NCBI RefSeq assembly: GCF_020171785.1
Contig: NZ_JAIVAE010000015.1
Location: forward strand, 1-64,000
Length of the DNA stretch: 64,000 bases
Direction of reading: 5' to 3'
DNA from: Guptibacillus hwajinpoensis
GTDB taxonomy: Bacteria; Bacillota; Bacilli; Bacillales; Guptibacillaceae
Shown in pieces: positions 7,250-15,966 of the stretch; the stretch's first letter is position 1; every line of letters starts with the position of its first letter. The notes below the pieces were generated by a model. The model made no database searches, was not told the DNA's origin, and saw only the letters and a program-made list of their open reading frames with translations. Both the position numbers and the translations under genes were made by a program.

Positions 7250-8461
7250 ATGCTTCATAACCCAACAGGAAAAGAACGGATCGGACTCGCTTTACTACTA
7301 GGGATGCTCGGAATTATGGGCCCATTAAATATTGATATGTATCTCCCTAGTTTTCCAGGGATTGCGAGTGATTTAAATGCGAGCGCTTCGCTCGTTCAGT
7401 TAAGTTTAACAACCTGTCTCATTGGACTTGCGATTGGGCAAATTGTAATAGGTCCTTACAGTGATGCACAGGGAAGACGTAAGCCATTATTGATTTTTAT
7501 TTTCTTATTTGCGGTTGCCTCCATTCTTTGTGCAGTCGCACCGAACATTCTAACACTCGTGATTGCCCGTTTCCTTCAGGGCTTTACAGCATCAGCAGGT
7601 GTTGTACTCTCACGTGCGGTTGTTCGCGATGTGTTCAGTGGACGAGAGCTCACGAAGTTCTTCGCGCTATTGATGGTGATCAATGCAACGGCACCGATGA
7701 TTGCGCCAATTGCAGGTGGAGCGATTTTACTTCTGCCATTTGCGACGTGGAATACGATTTTTTATTTCCTCGGAATTCTTGGATTGATTATCGTAACGGT
7801 CATTGGCCTCCGGCTACCAGAAACGTTACCAGCTGAAAAAAGGATGCCAAGCACGGTAAAGCAATCGGTTCGTACGATGGGAAGTTTGCTGAAAGACCGT
7901 TCCTTTATTGGCTATGCATTAACGATTGGATTTGTACACGGTGGTAGCTTTGCCTACGTTTCCGGAACGCCTTTCGTTTACCAGGGGATTTACAACGTTT
8001 CGCCGCAGTTGTTTAGTCTATTATTTGGGATTAACGGGCTCGCGATTATTTCAGGGAGCTTTATGATTGGTAAGTTAAGTGCCTACTTTCATGAAAGAAG
8101 CTTGCTTCGAACCGCAGTGATTACGGCGGTATCGGCGACATCGTTCTTACTTGTTATGACGATTATAGAAGGACCGCTTGCGACGCTCGTCATTCCAATT
8201 TTCATTTACATGACGGCGATGGGAATGGTGCTTACAAGTACGTTTACGCTTGCGATGGATAAGCAGGGACACAGGGCAGGTAGTGCCAGTGCCGTACTTG
8301 GTATGCTGCCGCTGCTATTCGGTTCAATGGTTTCACCGCTTGTTGGAATTGATGAATCAACTGCCGTTCCAATGGGGGCGATTCTATTTACAACGTCTTC
8401 GATTGGGGCGATTACTTTCTTTACGCTTACAAAAAAACAGCGTGATCAAGCGACTTCCTAA
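7250..8461 (+). CDS. MFS exporter of the Bcr/CflA family
   Basis: 403 residues with 12 predicted TM helices. GPLNIDMYLPSFPGI in TM1 and GPYSDAQGRRKPLL in the first cytoplasmic loop (MFS motif A) are hallmarks of Bcr/CflA drug:H+ antiporters. They export compounds such as bicyclomycin, sulfonamides or cysteine pathway products (family knowledge); the substrate here is unknown. ATG 7250 is chosen because GAAAGGTG is 9 bases upstream; the open frame extends to 7199 without an RBS. The stop codon lies inside a 9-bp palindrome (GCGACTTCC/GGAAGTCGC), which is also the junction with the ABC-exporter remnant. Confidence 0.9.
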   Translation: MLHNPTGKERIGLALLLGMLGIMGPLNIDMYLPSFPGIASDLNASASLVQLSLTTCLIGLAIGQIVIGPYSDAQGRRKPLLIFIFLFAVASILCAVAPNILTLVIARFLQGFTASAGVVLSRAVVRDVFSGRELTKFFALLMVINATAPMIAPIAGGAILLLPFATWNTIFYFLGILGLIIVTVIGLRLPETLPAEKRMPSTVKQSVRTMGSLLKDRSFIGYALTIGFVHGGSFAYVSGTPFVYQGIYNVSPQLFSLLFGINGLAIISGSFMIGKLSAYFHERSLLRTAVITAVSATSFLLVMTIIEGPLATLVIPIFIYMTAMGMVLTSTFTLAMDKQGHRAGSASAVLGMLPLLFGSMVSPLVGIDESTAVPMGAILFTTSSIGAITFFTLTKKQRDQATS

Positions 8462-8462
8462 A

Positions 8463-8664
8463 GGAAGTCGCGATTCAAAAATCACTTGAGGCGTTAACAG
8501 AAGGGCGTACAACGCTTGTGATTGCCCACCGTCTTGCCACCATTAAAAATGCTGATCGGAAAATGGTTGTGACGAAGGACGGGATTGCCGAGCAAGGAAA
8601 CCATGCGGAGCTTATCGAATCAAGCGTTATTTACAGCCGTCTGCATAAAGCTCAGTTTGGGTGA
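8463..8664 (+). pseudogene. C-terminal remnant of an ABC exporter ATPase domain
   Basis: Translation gives EVAIQKSLEALTEGRTTLVI, then AHRLATIKNADRKMVV, GIAEQGNHAELIE and a stop at 8662. This is the D-loop to C-terminus of an MsbA/BmrA/YheI-type half transporter, including the switch His (IAHRL). Nothing upstream encodes the Walker motifs or membrane domain, and there is no start codon. It abuts the MFS stop codon at a short palindrome, pointing to a deletion with its endpoint there. Confidence 0.85.
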
Positions 8665-8670
8665 TATATG

Positions 8671-8707
8671 AAACGATCTCTATCATAAGTAGGGATCGTT
8701 TTTTTAT
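8671..8707 (+). terminator. Terminator retained after the ABC remnant
   Basis: AAACGATC/GATCGTTT arms with inner CTA/TAG, followed by TTTTTTTATTTT. Confidence 0.85.
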
Positions 8708-8822
8708 TTTCGAAGTGTCATCCTATCATTTGGAATAAAAATGTTCGTTTCGTATGAAAAGCTTTTTATGGATATTCGCTGTTTACTTGTATATTTAAAC
8801 TATATATATTTTTTTCTACTCA

Positions 8823-10052
8823 TCACCTGTCTGCGTTTGATTTCCTTTCGGTCGGGAAAGGGGTCTGTTCTTGTTGTGAATCATTTTCCTCATCCTTGGA
8901 CGCATTAGCTGTTTTGTAGCGCTGCTGCTGTCGATATCCATACGTTGACGAAAGAATGACTTCTTCATCTTCAAGTGCGGATCCAAGTGCGCCAATAATG
9001 ATTGAAATACTCGTAGCTGTCCACGTGATGTAGAAGTAGTTATCATACCCAACTGGTCCGGATAATTGCGATTCTAACAGCCCCATTGGAATGAAGGCTA
9101 GAACGGCTAAGCCAAACATAAAGAATAAAATAATGTAATAAATCCCTATCGTGACGAGTAGCGTCAAAATCGTGGCGGTGTTATACAGCTTTCGAAGGTA
9201 TTTTGCGCGATCCTGTCTTGGTTTTTCCCATAAATTATGGGCCATGACAATCCACCCGACCATCAAAAAGGAAGACACGACCATTAGCATAAACATTCTC
9301 CATAGTCCGTAGCTGTTACTTAATTGCCAGAGAGTGGGGAAAACAAGTGCGTAAGAGCCCGTCGCAAAGGCAAAAATAATCACTTTTTTAAAGGCTGGGA
9401 AGATGGCCCATGGTCGGTTGGCGCGAACCATGCCGGTTAAGATGCGTAAAGCACCGCTGAAGCGGGATTTCACAATATACTGCACATCAATGAGGGAGTC
9501 TTCTTCTTTTGTCACGCGTTTAATTGGAGAAAATCGTTCCACGCTCCCCCTTTTAAAAAGTTGCTTGGAGCCTTTGTCTTTCAACTTCTCGTTTTGCTGA
9601 TCACTTTTCGCCTGTATCCTTTGTTGTGCCTTTTCGCGATCTTTTTCAGGACTTCCATAATACATTTCATTCACTAACTGCAGGATCGATTGCCGAATGC
9701 GTTTCACCATCGGAGTAGATCCGAGGCCTGGAAGACTGATGATAGCCACTTTGTGATCCGTAGACGCTTCAGCTAAGATAGGCCTCTTTCCATCAAAGAA
9801 GGGCAAGTCCGTTAAACAAACGATATAGTCCCAATCTTCGTTTTCTTTTCTTTTACAGCCCGCTTCTAATATTTCTTCAGGGTTTTCCGTAACGCCAGTG
9901 AGTGGATCCACCCTTGAATCAACGTTCCATTCGCATTCATCTCTCACATAATAGCTTAGTAGCTCAGGTAACTCGCCGCTTAATTGTTCACTAAGCTTTT
10001 TGGGGTATCCGGGTGGTGTGACCAAACCAACCGATAATGTTCCTTGACTCAC
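8823..10052 (-). CDS. Large uncharacterised membrane protein with cytosolic N-terminal domain
   Basis: 409 residues. The first ~200 form a soluble domain (SVGLVTPPGYPKKLSEQL..., DWDYIVCLTDLPFFDGKRP, VAIISLPGLGSTP) ending in a highly charged linker (KSDQQNEKLKDKGSK). The second half has four TM helices (VIIFAFATGSYALVFP, MLMVVSSFLMVGWIVMA, ILTLLVTIGIYYIILFFMFG, YFYITWTATSISIIIGALG). GTG at 10052 is the start: GGAGG lies 8 bases upstream, whereas ATG 10073 has no RBS. The N-terminal domain has repeated hydrophobic strand/turn patterns suggesting an alpha/beta fold, but I do not recognise the family. Confidence 0.75.
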   Translation of the reverse strand: MSQGTLSVGLVTPPGYPKKLSEQLSGELPELLSYYVRDECEWNVDSRVDPLTGVTENPEEILEAGCKRKENEDWDYIVCLTDLPFFDGKRPILAEASTDHKVAIISLPGLGSTPMVKRIRQSILQLVNEMYYGSPEKDREKAQQRIQAKSDQQNEKLKDKGSKQLFKRGSVERFSPIKRVTKEEDSLIDVQYIVKSRFSGALRILTGMVRANRPWAIFPAFKKVIIFAFATGSYALVFPTLWQLSNSYGLWRMFMLMVVSSFLMVGWIVMAHNLWEKPRQDRAKYLRKLYNTATILTLLVTIGIYYIILFFMFGLAVLAFIPMGLLESQLSGPVGYDNYFYITWTATSISIIIGALGSALEDEEVILSSTYGYRQQQRYKTANASKDEENDSQQEQTPFPTERKSNADR

Positions 10053-10168
10053 GTTCTTTTCCTCCCACATCAATTTTTATAATAAGGAATAGATTCCCTC
10101 TTTTAGCGGAGTAAAACGGATTTTTTGTCGAAAAATGGATAAAACCAATCTTGAGTTTATTTCCAATA

Positions 10169-10186
10169 TTTGAAATAATTGTAGAG
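10169..10186 (+). promoter_or_regulatory. Conserved TTTGAAATAATTG element
   Basis: TTTGAAATAATTGTAGAG matches the first 13 bases of the 19-mer found repeatedly in the 44-50 kb array and at 19385. It lies 25 bases before the start of the next small membrane gene. Confidence 0.4.
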
Positions 10187-10210
10187 ATTAAGTAGAGAAG
10201 GAGACTTGTC

Positions 10211-10561
10211 TTGTTAGAAGTAATTGATGCACTTGTTCCTACATTTATCGCGTTCGGTTTTCCACTCGCTGCTTATATCTTCAGCTACGTGAAGATGGCT
10301 GAGGCGGAGCGTAAGGAAGTGAGAGAAACCTTTCTTACATTAAAATCTCTTTTGACAGGAGGATTCATTGGGTTAGGTTTATTTGTTGTCGCGATAGGAG
10401 ATGCCCTCACCATCAATAGCTTGAAAGTGATTGGCCTCCTTTTTCTTATTCCTGGGACGGTTTTTACGAGCGTGATGGTTTGGAAAAGAAGCAAAGTAAA
10501 AGGGATGACGACTGTACTTTTTTTAAGTGCAGTTATTTATTTTTGGGGACTGCCCGTGTAA
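10211..10561 (+). CDS. Small membrane protein, 3-4 TM
   Basis: 116 residues starting at TTG with AAGGAGA upstream. Hydrophobic segments: LVPTFIAFGFPLAAYIFSYV, GGFIGLGLFVVAIGDALTI, VIGLLFLIPGTVFTSVMVW and a C-terminal VLFLSAVIYFWGLPV. It ends 12 bases before the beta-propeller gene, and the two probably form an operon. Unknown function. Confidence 0.7.
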   Translation: MLEVIDALVPTFIAFGFPLAAYIFSYVKMAEAERKEVRETFLTLKSLLTGGFIGLGLFVVAIGDALTINSLKVIGLLFLIPGTVFTSVMVWKRSKVKGMTTVLFLSAVIYFWGLPV

Positions 10562-10573
10562 GGGGGGAAATGA

Positions 10574-11872
10574 ATGAAACAAAAAACAGTTTTATATGCT
10601 AGTCTAATTTGTTTGGTCTTGCTTGCTGCGTCCATTTCATACAACTTTCTCAATGAGGAAGATCAGTATCTTGGATTTACGGGATTAGGGGATTCGGTTA
10701 AGCTTTCAGAAGATGACCGTAAATTCTACTTTTCTTATTATCAAGATGGGATCGAATCGATCTATCGCGCAAATAGTGATGGCAGTGCAGTTGAACAATT
10801 AACACATCCGGATGAGCAACGGCATCGAAAGCCAGCCTTATCTCCAAACGGAGAGAAGCTCCTCTATTTATCGGAAAATCGTGATCGCATTCAGTCATTG
10901 TACATAGCGGATGTGAATGGGGAGAATCCTAAGAAACTAACGGATGATACGATTCATGTCGAAGAAGCAGTCTTTTCTGAGAACGAAATCTATTTTGTCG
11001 GAATGCCGGCAGAAGCCGTTGGAAAAGCCGAAGGGGAAACGAAAGAAGGATTTGATCTCCATTCGGTCGATCTGGACGGGGAAAATGAGCAAAAGTTAAC
11101 CGATCAAGATCATTTTACAATGAACCATCTTGCTATTTCGACTGATGGTTCCGAGCTCTATTACACGTTATTTAATGGGAATCGTGATCAAATCTATGCT
11201 TATCATGTAGAAGATAAGAGAGAAAGCATGGCGGATTGGGTACCGACTGAAGTTGGCTCTTTATATGACTATGATTACGATGAAGAAAAACAAGCGTTTA
11301 CTTATACAGATGTGTCAGAGGAATCCGACAGCTCATTATTCAAATATGAACTCTACTATCGAGATTTAGATGAGGGTGAGACAAAGCAACTCACGACATT
11401 AGAATCTTCTGTTGTGTCACCGGATTTCTTTCATCAGTCTGACAAAATCGCTTTTCTTGAGTATACGAATTGGTCTGGCCATCCAGAAAAGTATCAATTG
11501 AAGACGGTAGCCATCAATACGGGAGAAATGAATAACGTTACAATGGATCTTCCGGAATCCACAAACAGCCACTGGCTAAGAGAAGCGCTGAACATACTCA
11601 CGAGCTCTACGACAATCGCGATTCTGTACACCGTGCTGCTTTGTTTGGTCACGCTCTATTTCTTTAAAAAATCAGGGAAGCCATATCGGACAGGCCTGAT
11701 TAGCTTACTACTAGCAGTCGCTGTTTTTATGAGCAGCTTTATTTTTGGGATGTTGACGAATCCGTGGGTTGGTATTGCCATTAGCATTGTAGCGATTGGT
11801 ATGGTGCCAAGTAGTTTAATCGCATTACTTATAGGGTTTTTAATAAGGAAATTCTCTAAAAAGTCTAAGTAA
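10574..11872 (+). CDS. TolB-like beta-propeller protein anchored in the membrane
   Basis: 432 residues: an N-terminal TM/signal anchor (LYASLICLVLLAASISY), then extracytoplasmic WD40/TolB-type blades (YRANSDGSAVEQLTHPDEQ, LYIADVNGENPKKLTDDT, HSVDLDGENEQKLTDQD, YYRDLDEGETKQLTTLES), then three C-terminal TM helices (TIAILYTVLLCLVTLYFF onward). The repeated D-G-x-x-x-K-Q-L-T pattern is typical of TolB/DPP-IV propellers, used for protein binding. The combination with C-terminal membrane helices is uncommon. Likely partner: the small membrane protein encoded just upstream. Confidence 0.75.
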   Translation: MKQKTVLYASLICLVLLAASISYNFLNEEDQYLGFTGLGDSVKLSEDDRKFYFSYYQDGIESIYRANSDGSAVEQLTHPDEQRHRKPALSPNGEKLLYLSENRDRIQSLYIADVNGENPKKLTDDTIHVEEAVFSENEIYFVGMPAEAVGKAEGETKEGFDLHSVDLDGENEQKLTDQDHFTMNHLAISTDGSELYYTLFNGNRDQIYAYHVEDKRESMADWVPTEVGSLYDYDYDEEKQAFTYTDVSEESDSSLFKYELYYRDLDEGETKQLTTLESSVVSPDFFHQSDKIAFLEYTNWSGHPEKYQLKTVAINTGEMNNVTMDLPESTNSHWLREALNILTSSTTIAILYTVLLCLVTLYFFKKSGKPYRTGLISLLLAVAVFMSSFIFGMLTNPWVGIAISIVAIGMVPSSLIALLIGFLIRKFSKKSK

Positions 11873-11908
11873 AAGAGCCGTCTCCTATTATGGAGCGGCT
11901 CTTTTACT
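11867..11908. terminator. Bidirectional terminator between convergent genes
   Basis: AAGTAAAAGAGCCG and CGGCTCTTTTACTT pair with an inner CTCC/GGAG. T-rich on both strands and overlapping the stop codon of the plus-strand gene. Confidence 0.85.
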
Positions 11909-12279
11909 TAGGTGCAGACAACCTCGATACGTCCATATTCATCGACCCAAAGGCCAATAACGTGAGCGAACCCCCATGACCTTACAACCTGAGTGGACGT
12001 AGCAATGTCTTTAAAATGTTGGCATTTACTCACTGGGTTCGCAGCACAGTCAAAATGACCCACCACCGCAATGACTTGAGAAGCGTATGCAGTTAAGGAC
12101 ACGATGGTGTTTTCTCTTAATCGGGCAACTTCGCATGCAGGGCCATGAGACAGGACCCGGTCCATGCCTGGCTCTGTAATCAAGTCAACGAGCCCGTACT
12201 GCACTTTAAGCCACTCTGTTACTGGGATTTGTGTGCGGCCATCAATGCAATTTAATGCGGTTCCGAATCGATTTCTCAT
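11908..12279 (-). CDS. Small beta-carbonic-anhydrase-like protein
   Basis: 123 residues with ALNCIDGRTQIPVTEWLK near the N-terminus and VVGHFDCAANPVS in the middle. CxDxR plus HxxC is the zinc-ligand signature of beta-class carbonic anhydrases, but the protein is only about 60% of the usual length. It may hydrate CO2 or be a non-catalytic relative. It is followed by the Gly/Tyr/His-rich gene on the same strand, 20 bases further upstream. Confidence 0.65.
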   Translation of the reverse strand: MRNRFGTALNCIDGRTQIPVTEWLKVQYGLVDLITEPGMDRVLSHGPACEVARLRENTIVSLTAYASQVIAVVGHFDCAANPVSKCQHFKDIATSTQVVRSWGFAHVIGLWVDEYGRIEVVCT

Positions 12280-12298
12280 TTAACACCTTCAATTCCCG

Positions 12299-12508
12299 CT
12301 AACGTCCACGGCATGGGCAATAGCTGTAGGTTAATCGATAACCTGGATAATAAGTGGCTGGCCCGTGGTGAAAGCCATAGCCATGGTAATAACTTCCGTG
12401 TCCATGGTGGTACTTGAATCCAGGATGATCGCTTCCATATCCATGATGGTAACCGAATCCGGGATAGTCGCTTCCGTAGGCAGCGTCATAAAGTGGTCGT
12501 TGCAACAT
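12299..12508 (-). CDS. Gly/Tyr/His-rich repeat protein, spore-coat-like
   Basis: 69 residues composed of tandem units such as GSDYPGFGYHHGY / GSDHPGFKYHHGH / GSYYHGYGFHHGP, ending in a Cys-containing YSYCPCRGR. Low-complexity Gly-Tyr-His proteins of this kind are typical of Bacillus spore coats. The ATG at 12508 follows GGGGG at 7 bases; longer frames read through without an RBS. Probably transcribed with the carbonic-anhydrase-like gene downstream. Spore localisation is an inference. Confidence 0.65.
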   Translation of the reverse strand: MLQRPLYDAAYGSDYPGFGYHHGYGSDHPGFKYHHGHGSYYHGYGFHHGPATYYPGYRLTYSYCPCRGR

Positions 12509-12626
12509 CGGGTCCCCCTTCAACAGTTGTACGTTAGTGTATGTAAACAGATGAAGGGGCGTATAGGCATAGAATTTCGCTACTATGATAAAATGAAACA
12601 ACCATATAATAAAGGATCGGGATGAC

Positions 12627-15600
12627 ATGGATCGTAAAATCAACAATAAGCTTATAAAAGAAATGTGTGGGGAACGCTCTTTTAAAAAGGGGGAGTCTTA
12701 TTTCAATTCCAATAAAGTGACGCTTCATCACGCTCACTCGATGAGATATGAAGCGACAGTTCACGGAATGGAAGACTTTTATGTCACGGTAACGACAGAT
12801 GCAAATGGACACATCAAAGCAGCATGTAGCTGCCCTTCGCTTGCAACCTTTCAAAAAGATTGTCAGCACATTGCGGCCGTGTTAATCGGCATCCGTCACG
12901 CGCAACAAAAAGAAACGGCCGTGCAGGATGAGAATAGACTAGCGGAAGATTTCATGACGCTATTTACCGACAAATTAACGCCAGAAAGCGGTCACCAACG
13001 CTTTTTTGAAAAGCGAAAGGTGCTTGATGTGGGGTTTACCTTGAAGCCTGTTTCACTTCGCGATCAGGATTTACTGGGGATTGAAGTTGCTGTCGAACAC
13101 GTGAAAGTTTCTTCGATTCGCGACTTTCTTCACGATGTACACGAGGGGAACGTCAATGAAGTCTCTCCTGACGTAATCTATCATCCTGACAGTCACTGCT
13201 TTTCAAATGAAGCAGATGCCATTCTCCATCATTTAATCCGCGTGGCTCGTGATGAAAAAACGTTGCTTCAATCGCTCCCTTTGTGGCGTGATGATCAGCG
13301 GTCCGATACGTTACTGATCTCGCCTTCTTCATGGAGCAATTTGATCTCGTTCATTACTAGCGCTGACAATGTCAAAATTGCCCATCGAGGCTCTTTGTTA
13401 GAACACGTAAGAGTAGAAAAAGGCTCGCCGCCGATTCGCTTTTTGATTGACGTATGGGATGAGAAACACTGCCGCATAACGATTAAAGGTTTCGAGCAGA
13501 TGACGCTTTTGCATAGCTATCAATCGCTTTTATACAAAGGAATCATCTTTCAACTGGATAGACAAGACTTTACCCGCATGGCTGAGTTAAAGAAGATGCT
13601 TCCGTCAGAGAACAATCAGATTCCAATTCCGTACGAACAAATGGATCAATTTCTTGAAAAGGTTGTTCCCGATTTGAAGCGAATGGGGCAAGTGGAGCTA
13701 TCAAAAGCATTTCGTGAAACGTATATGAAAACCCCGTTAAAGGCACGGCTCTATCTTGATCGTTTGAAAAACCGACTACTGGCAGGGCTTGAATTTCAGT
13801 ATGAAGAAGTGGTTATTCAGCCATTAGAACGGCGGGATGCTCCGGGTTCGACAATCATTCGCGACATCGAGCGTGAAGAAGAAATTCTAACCATAATGGA
13901 AGAGAGCGGATTTTCAAAAACAGATGGCGGATACATGATGCAAAATGAAGAACTTGAGTATAATTTTCTTCATCATACCGTTCCAAAACTACAATCCATG
14001 TTGAAGCTTTACGCGACAACAGCTGTTCGAAATCGACTCGTTCGAAAGAAGCAATATCCCAAAATAAATGTAAAGCTGAAGAAACGAGAGCGGACAAATT
14101 GGTTAGAATTCACCTTTGAAATGGATGGCATATCTGACAATCAAATTCGAGAGATATTAGCGGCATTAGAAGAAAAGCGTAAGTATTATCGCCTGCCAAA
14201 TGGATCGCTTTTGTCCCTTGAAACGAAAGAAATGGAGGATATGCATGAGTTTCTAACCACGGTCCCCCCGCAGGAACAGTTTGAGCCATATTTTTCGCTT
14301 CCGGTTAAAAAAAGCGCGAGTTTAATGGGGACAATTGAAACGAATAGCATCTTTCTAGCAGACGCATCGTTTCGTAACTTTCTAGACACGATGCGTCTTC
14401 CGGATCAAGATGAGTTTAAAGTGCCCGAATCGTTGGATCACATTTTGAGAGATTATCAAATACAGGGCTATCAATGGATGAAAACCTTAGCGAGCTACGG
14501 GTTTGGCGGAGTGTTAGCGGATGATATGGGACTTGGAAAAACGCTGCAAAGCATCACGTATATCGTGTCTGAGCTTAACGCTATTCGTGAAGAGCATAAA
14601 CCGGTTCTGATCGTGTGTCCTTCCTCGCTTACGTATAATTGGTTCAATGAAATAAAGAAGTTTGCTCCGGAGCTTCAAGCGCAGATTATTGATGGCAATC
14701 AATCAACGCGAGACAAGCTTCAGCAGACGAGCAAGGAGATGGATGTGGTGATTACGTCTTATCCGTTACTTCGTCGCGACATCCACTGGTATGAAAAGAA
14801 AACCTTCCATACGGTCTTTTTTGATGAAGCTCAAGCGTTTAAAAACCCTTCCACCCAAACGGCCAGAACGGTTAAGAAAATCAAAGCGGATCACCGGTTT
14901 GGTTTAACTGGCACTCCGGTAGAAAATGCGATTGAAGAGCTTTGGTCGATTTATCACGTTGTCTTTCCAGAGCTTTTTAAAGGGATCAAAGCCTACAGCA
15001 ATTTAACGAAGAAAACGATCGCAAGGAGAGTGCACCCCTTTTTATTAAGAAGAATGAAAGAAGACGTTCTGGCAGAGTTACCAGAAAAGCTTGAGTCATT
15101 GGAGTTAACCGAGCTATTACCTGAACAGAAAAAGCTTTACGCCGCATACCTTGCAAAGCTAAGAACCGATACGTTGAAGCATCTCGATCGAGACACGATT
15201 CGTAAAAATCGCATTAAGATCTTAGCTGGGTTAACGCGTCTGCGCCAGATTTGTTGTCACCCATCTCTATTTGTGGACGGCTATCATGGGAGTTCGGCTA
15301 AGTTCGAGCAGCTGCTTCAGATTATCGAAGATTCGAGACGATCCGGGAGGAGAATGCTGATTTTCTCTCAATTTACAAAAATGCTTCAGTTGATCGGAAG
15401 AGAGCTTGCAGCAAGAGGACAAAGCTTTTTCTACCTGGATGGGGAGACGCCCGCTGAAGAACGAGTGGAGACGTGTGATCGATTTAATGATGGCGAACGA
15501 AATGTGTTTCTCATTTCTTTAAAAGCTGGGGGAACGGGTTTGAATTTAACCGGAGCGGATACGGTCGTTCTTTATGATCTCTGGTGGAATCCCGCTGTTG

Positions 15601-15809
15601 AAGAACAAGCGGCAGACCGAACGCATCGGATTGGCCAAGATAAGGTGGTCAACGTCGTTAAACTTGTCGCAAGGGGGACGATTGAAGAAAAGATGAATGA
15701 TCTTCAGGAGAAAAAGCGTGAGCTCATTTCAGAATTAATTGATTCAGAAGAGAAAACAAAGACTTCCTTAACCGAAGAAGATATTCGTGAGATTTTAATG
15801 GAGTCGTAG
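12627..15809 (+). CDS. SNF2-family helicase/ATPase with N-terminal SWIM zinc finger
   Basis: 1060 residues. SWIM finger at ~70-90 (ACSCPS...DCQHIAAVL, CxC...CxH), a long SNF2-associated central region, then Swi2/Snf2 ATPase: YQWMKTLASYGFGGVLADDMGLGKT (split here as ~618-638), DEAQ box FFDEAQAFKNP (~731), GLTGTPVENAIEELWS, then the C-terminal RecA lobe with SLKAGGTGLNLTGA and arginine finger region DRTHRIGQ (~998). These DNA translocases are widespread in Bacilli (YwqA-like) with poorly defined roles in repair or transcription recycling. AAAGGATC RBS, ATG start. Intact. Confidence 0.93.
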   Translation: MDRKINNKLIKEMCGERSFKKGESYFNSNKVTLHHAHSMRYEATVHGMEDFYVTVTTDANGHIKAACSCPSLATFQKDCQHIAAVLIGIRHAQQKETAVQDENRLAEDFMTLFTDKLTPESGHQRFFEKRKVLDVGFTLKPVSLRDQDLLGIEVAVEHVKVSSIRDFLHDVHEGNVNEVSPDVIYHPDSHCFSNEADAILHHLIRVARDEKTLLQSLPLWRDDQRSDTLLISPSSWSNLISFITSADNVKIAHRGSLLEHVRVEKGSPPIRFLIDVWDEKHCRITIKGFEQMTLLHSYQSLLYKGIIFQLDRQDFTRMAELKKMLPSENNQIPIPYEQMDQFLEKVVPDLKRMGQVELSKAFRETYMKTPLKARLYLDRLKNRLLAGLEFQYEEVVIQPLERRDAPGSTIIRDIEREEEILTIMEESGFSKTDGGYMMQNEELEYNFLHHTVPKLQSMLKLYATTAVRNRLVRKKQYPKINVKLKKRERTNWLEFTFEMDGISDNQIREILAALEEKRKYYRLPNGSLLSLETKEMEDMHEFLTTVPPQEQFEPYFSLPVKKSASLMGTIETNSIFLADASFRNFLDTMRLPDQDEFKVPESLDHILRDYQIQGYQWMKTLASYGFGGVLADDMGLGKTLQSITYIVSELNAIREEHKPVLIVCPSSLTYNWFNEIKKFAPELQAQIIDGNQSTRDKLQQTSKEMDVVITSYPLLRRDIHWYEKKTFHTVFFDEAQAFKNPSTQTARTVKKIKADHRFGLTGTPVENAIEELWSIYHVVFPELFKGIKAYSNLTKKTIARRVHPFLLRRMKEDVLAELPEKLESLELTELLPEQKKLYAAYLAKLRTDTLKHLDRDTIRKNRIKILAGLTRLRQICCHPSLFVDGYHGSSAKFEQLLQIIEDSRRSGRRMLIFSQFTKMLQLIGRELAARGQSFFYLDGETPAEERVETCDRFNDGERNVFLISLKAGGTGLNLTGADTVVLYDLWWNPAVEEQAADRTHRIGQDKVVNVVKLVARGTIEEKMNDLQEKKRELISELIDSEEKTKTSLTEEDIREILMES

Positions 15810-15966
15810 AAATAAATGACAAGAGCCTGGGCTAGAAACTGCTTCGGGCTTTTCTTTTTCTCACAACCACCTCTTTACGAAAAAACAATTTCTTCCTGAA
15901 GGTTTTACGTGTCGAATGAGAGGGAATTGAGGTTTTAAAATGTGAGATTTAGTGGAGGTTAGGAAA

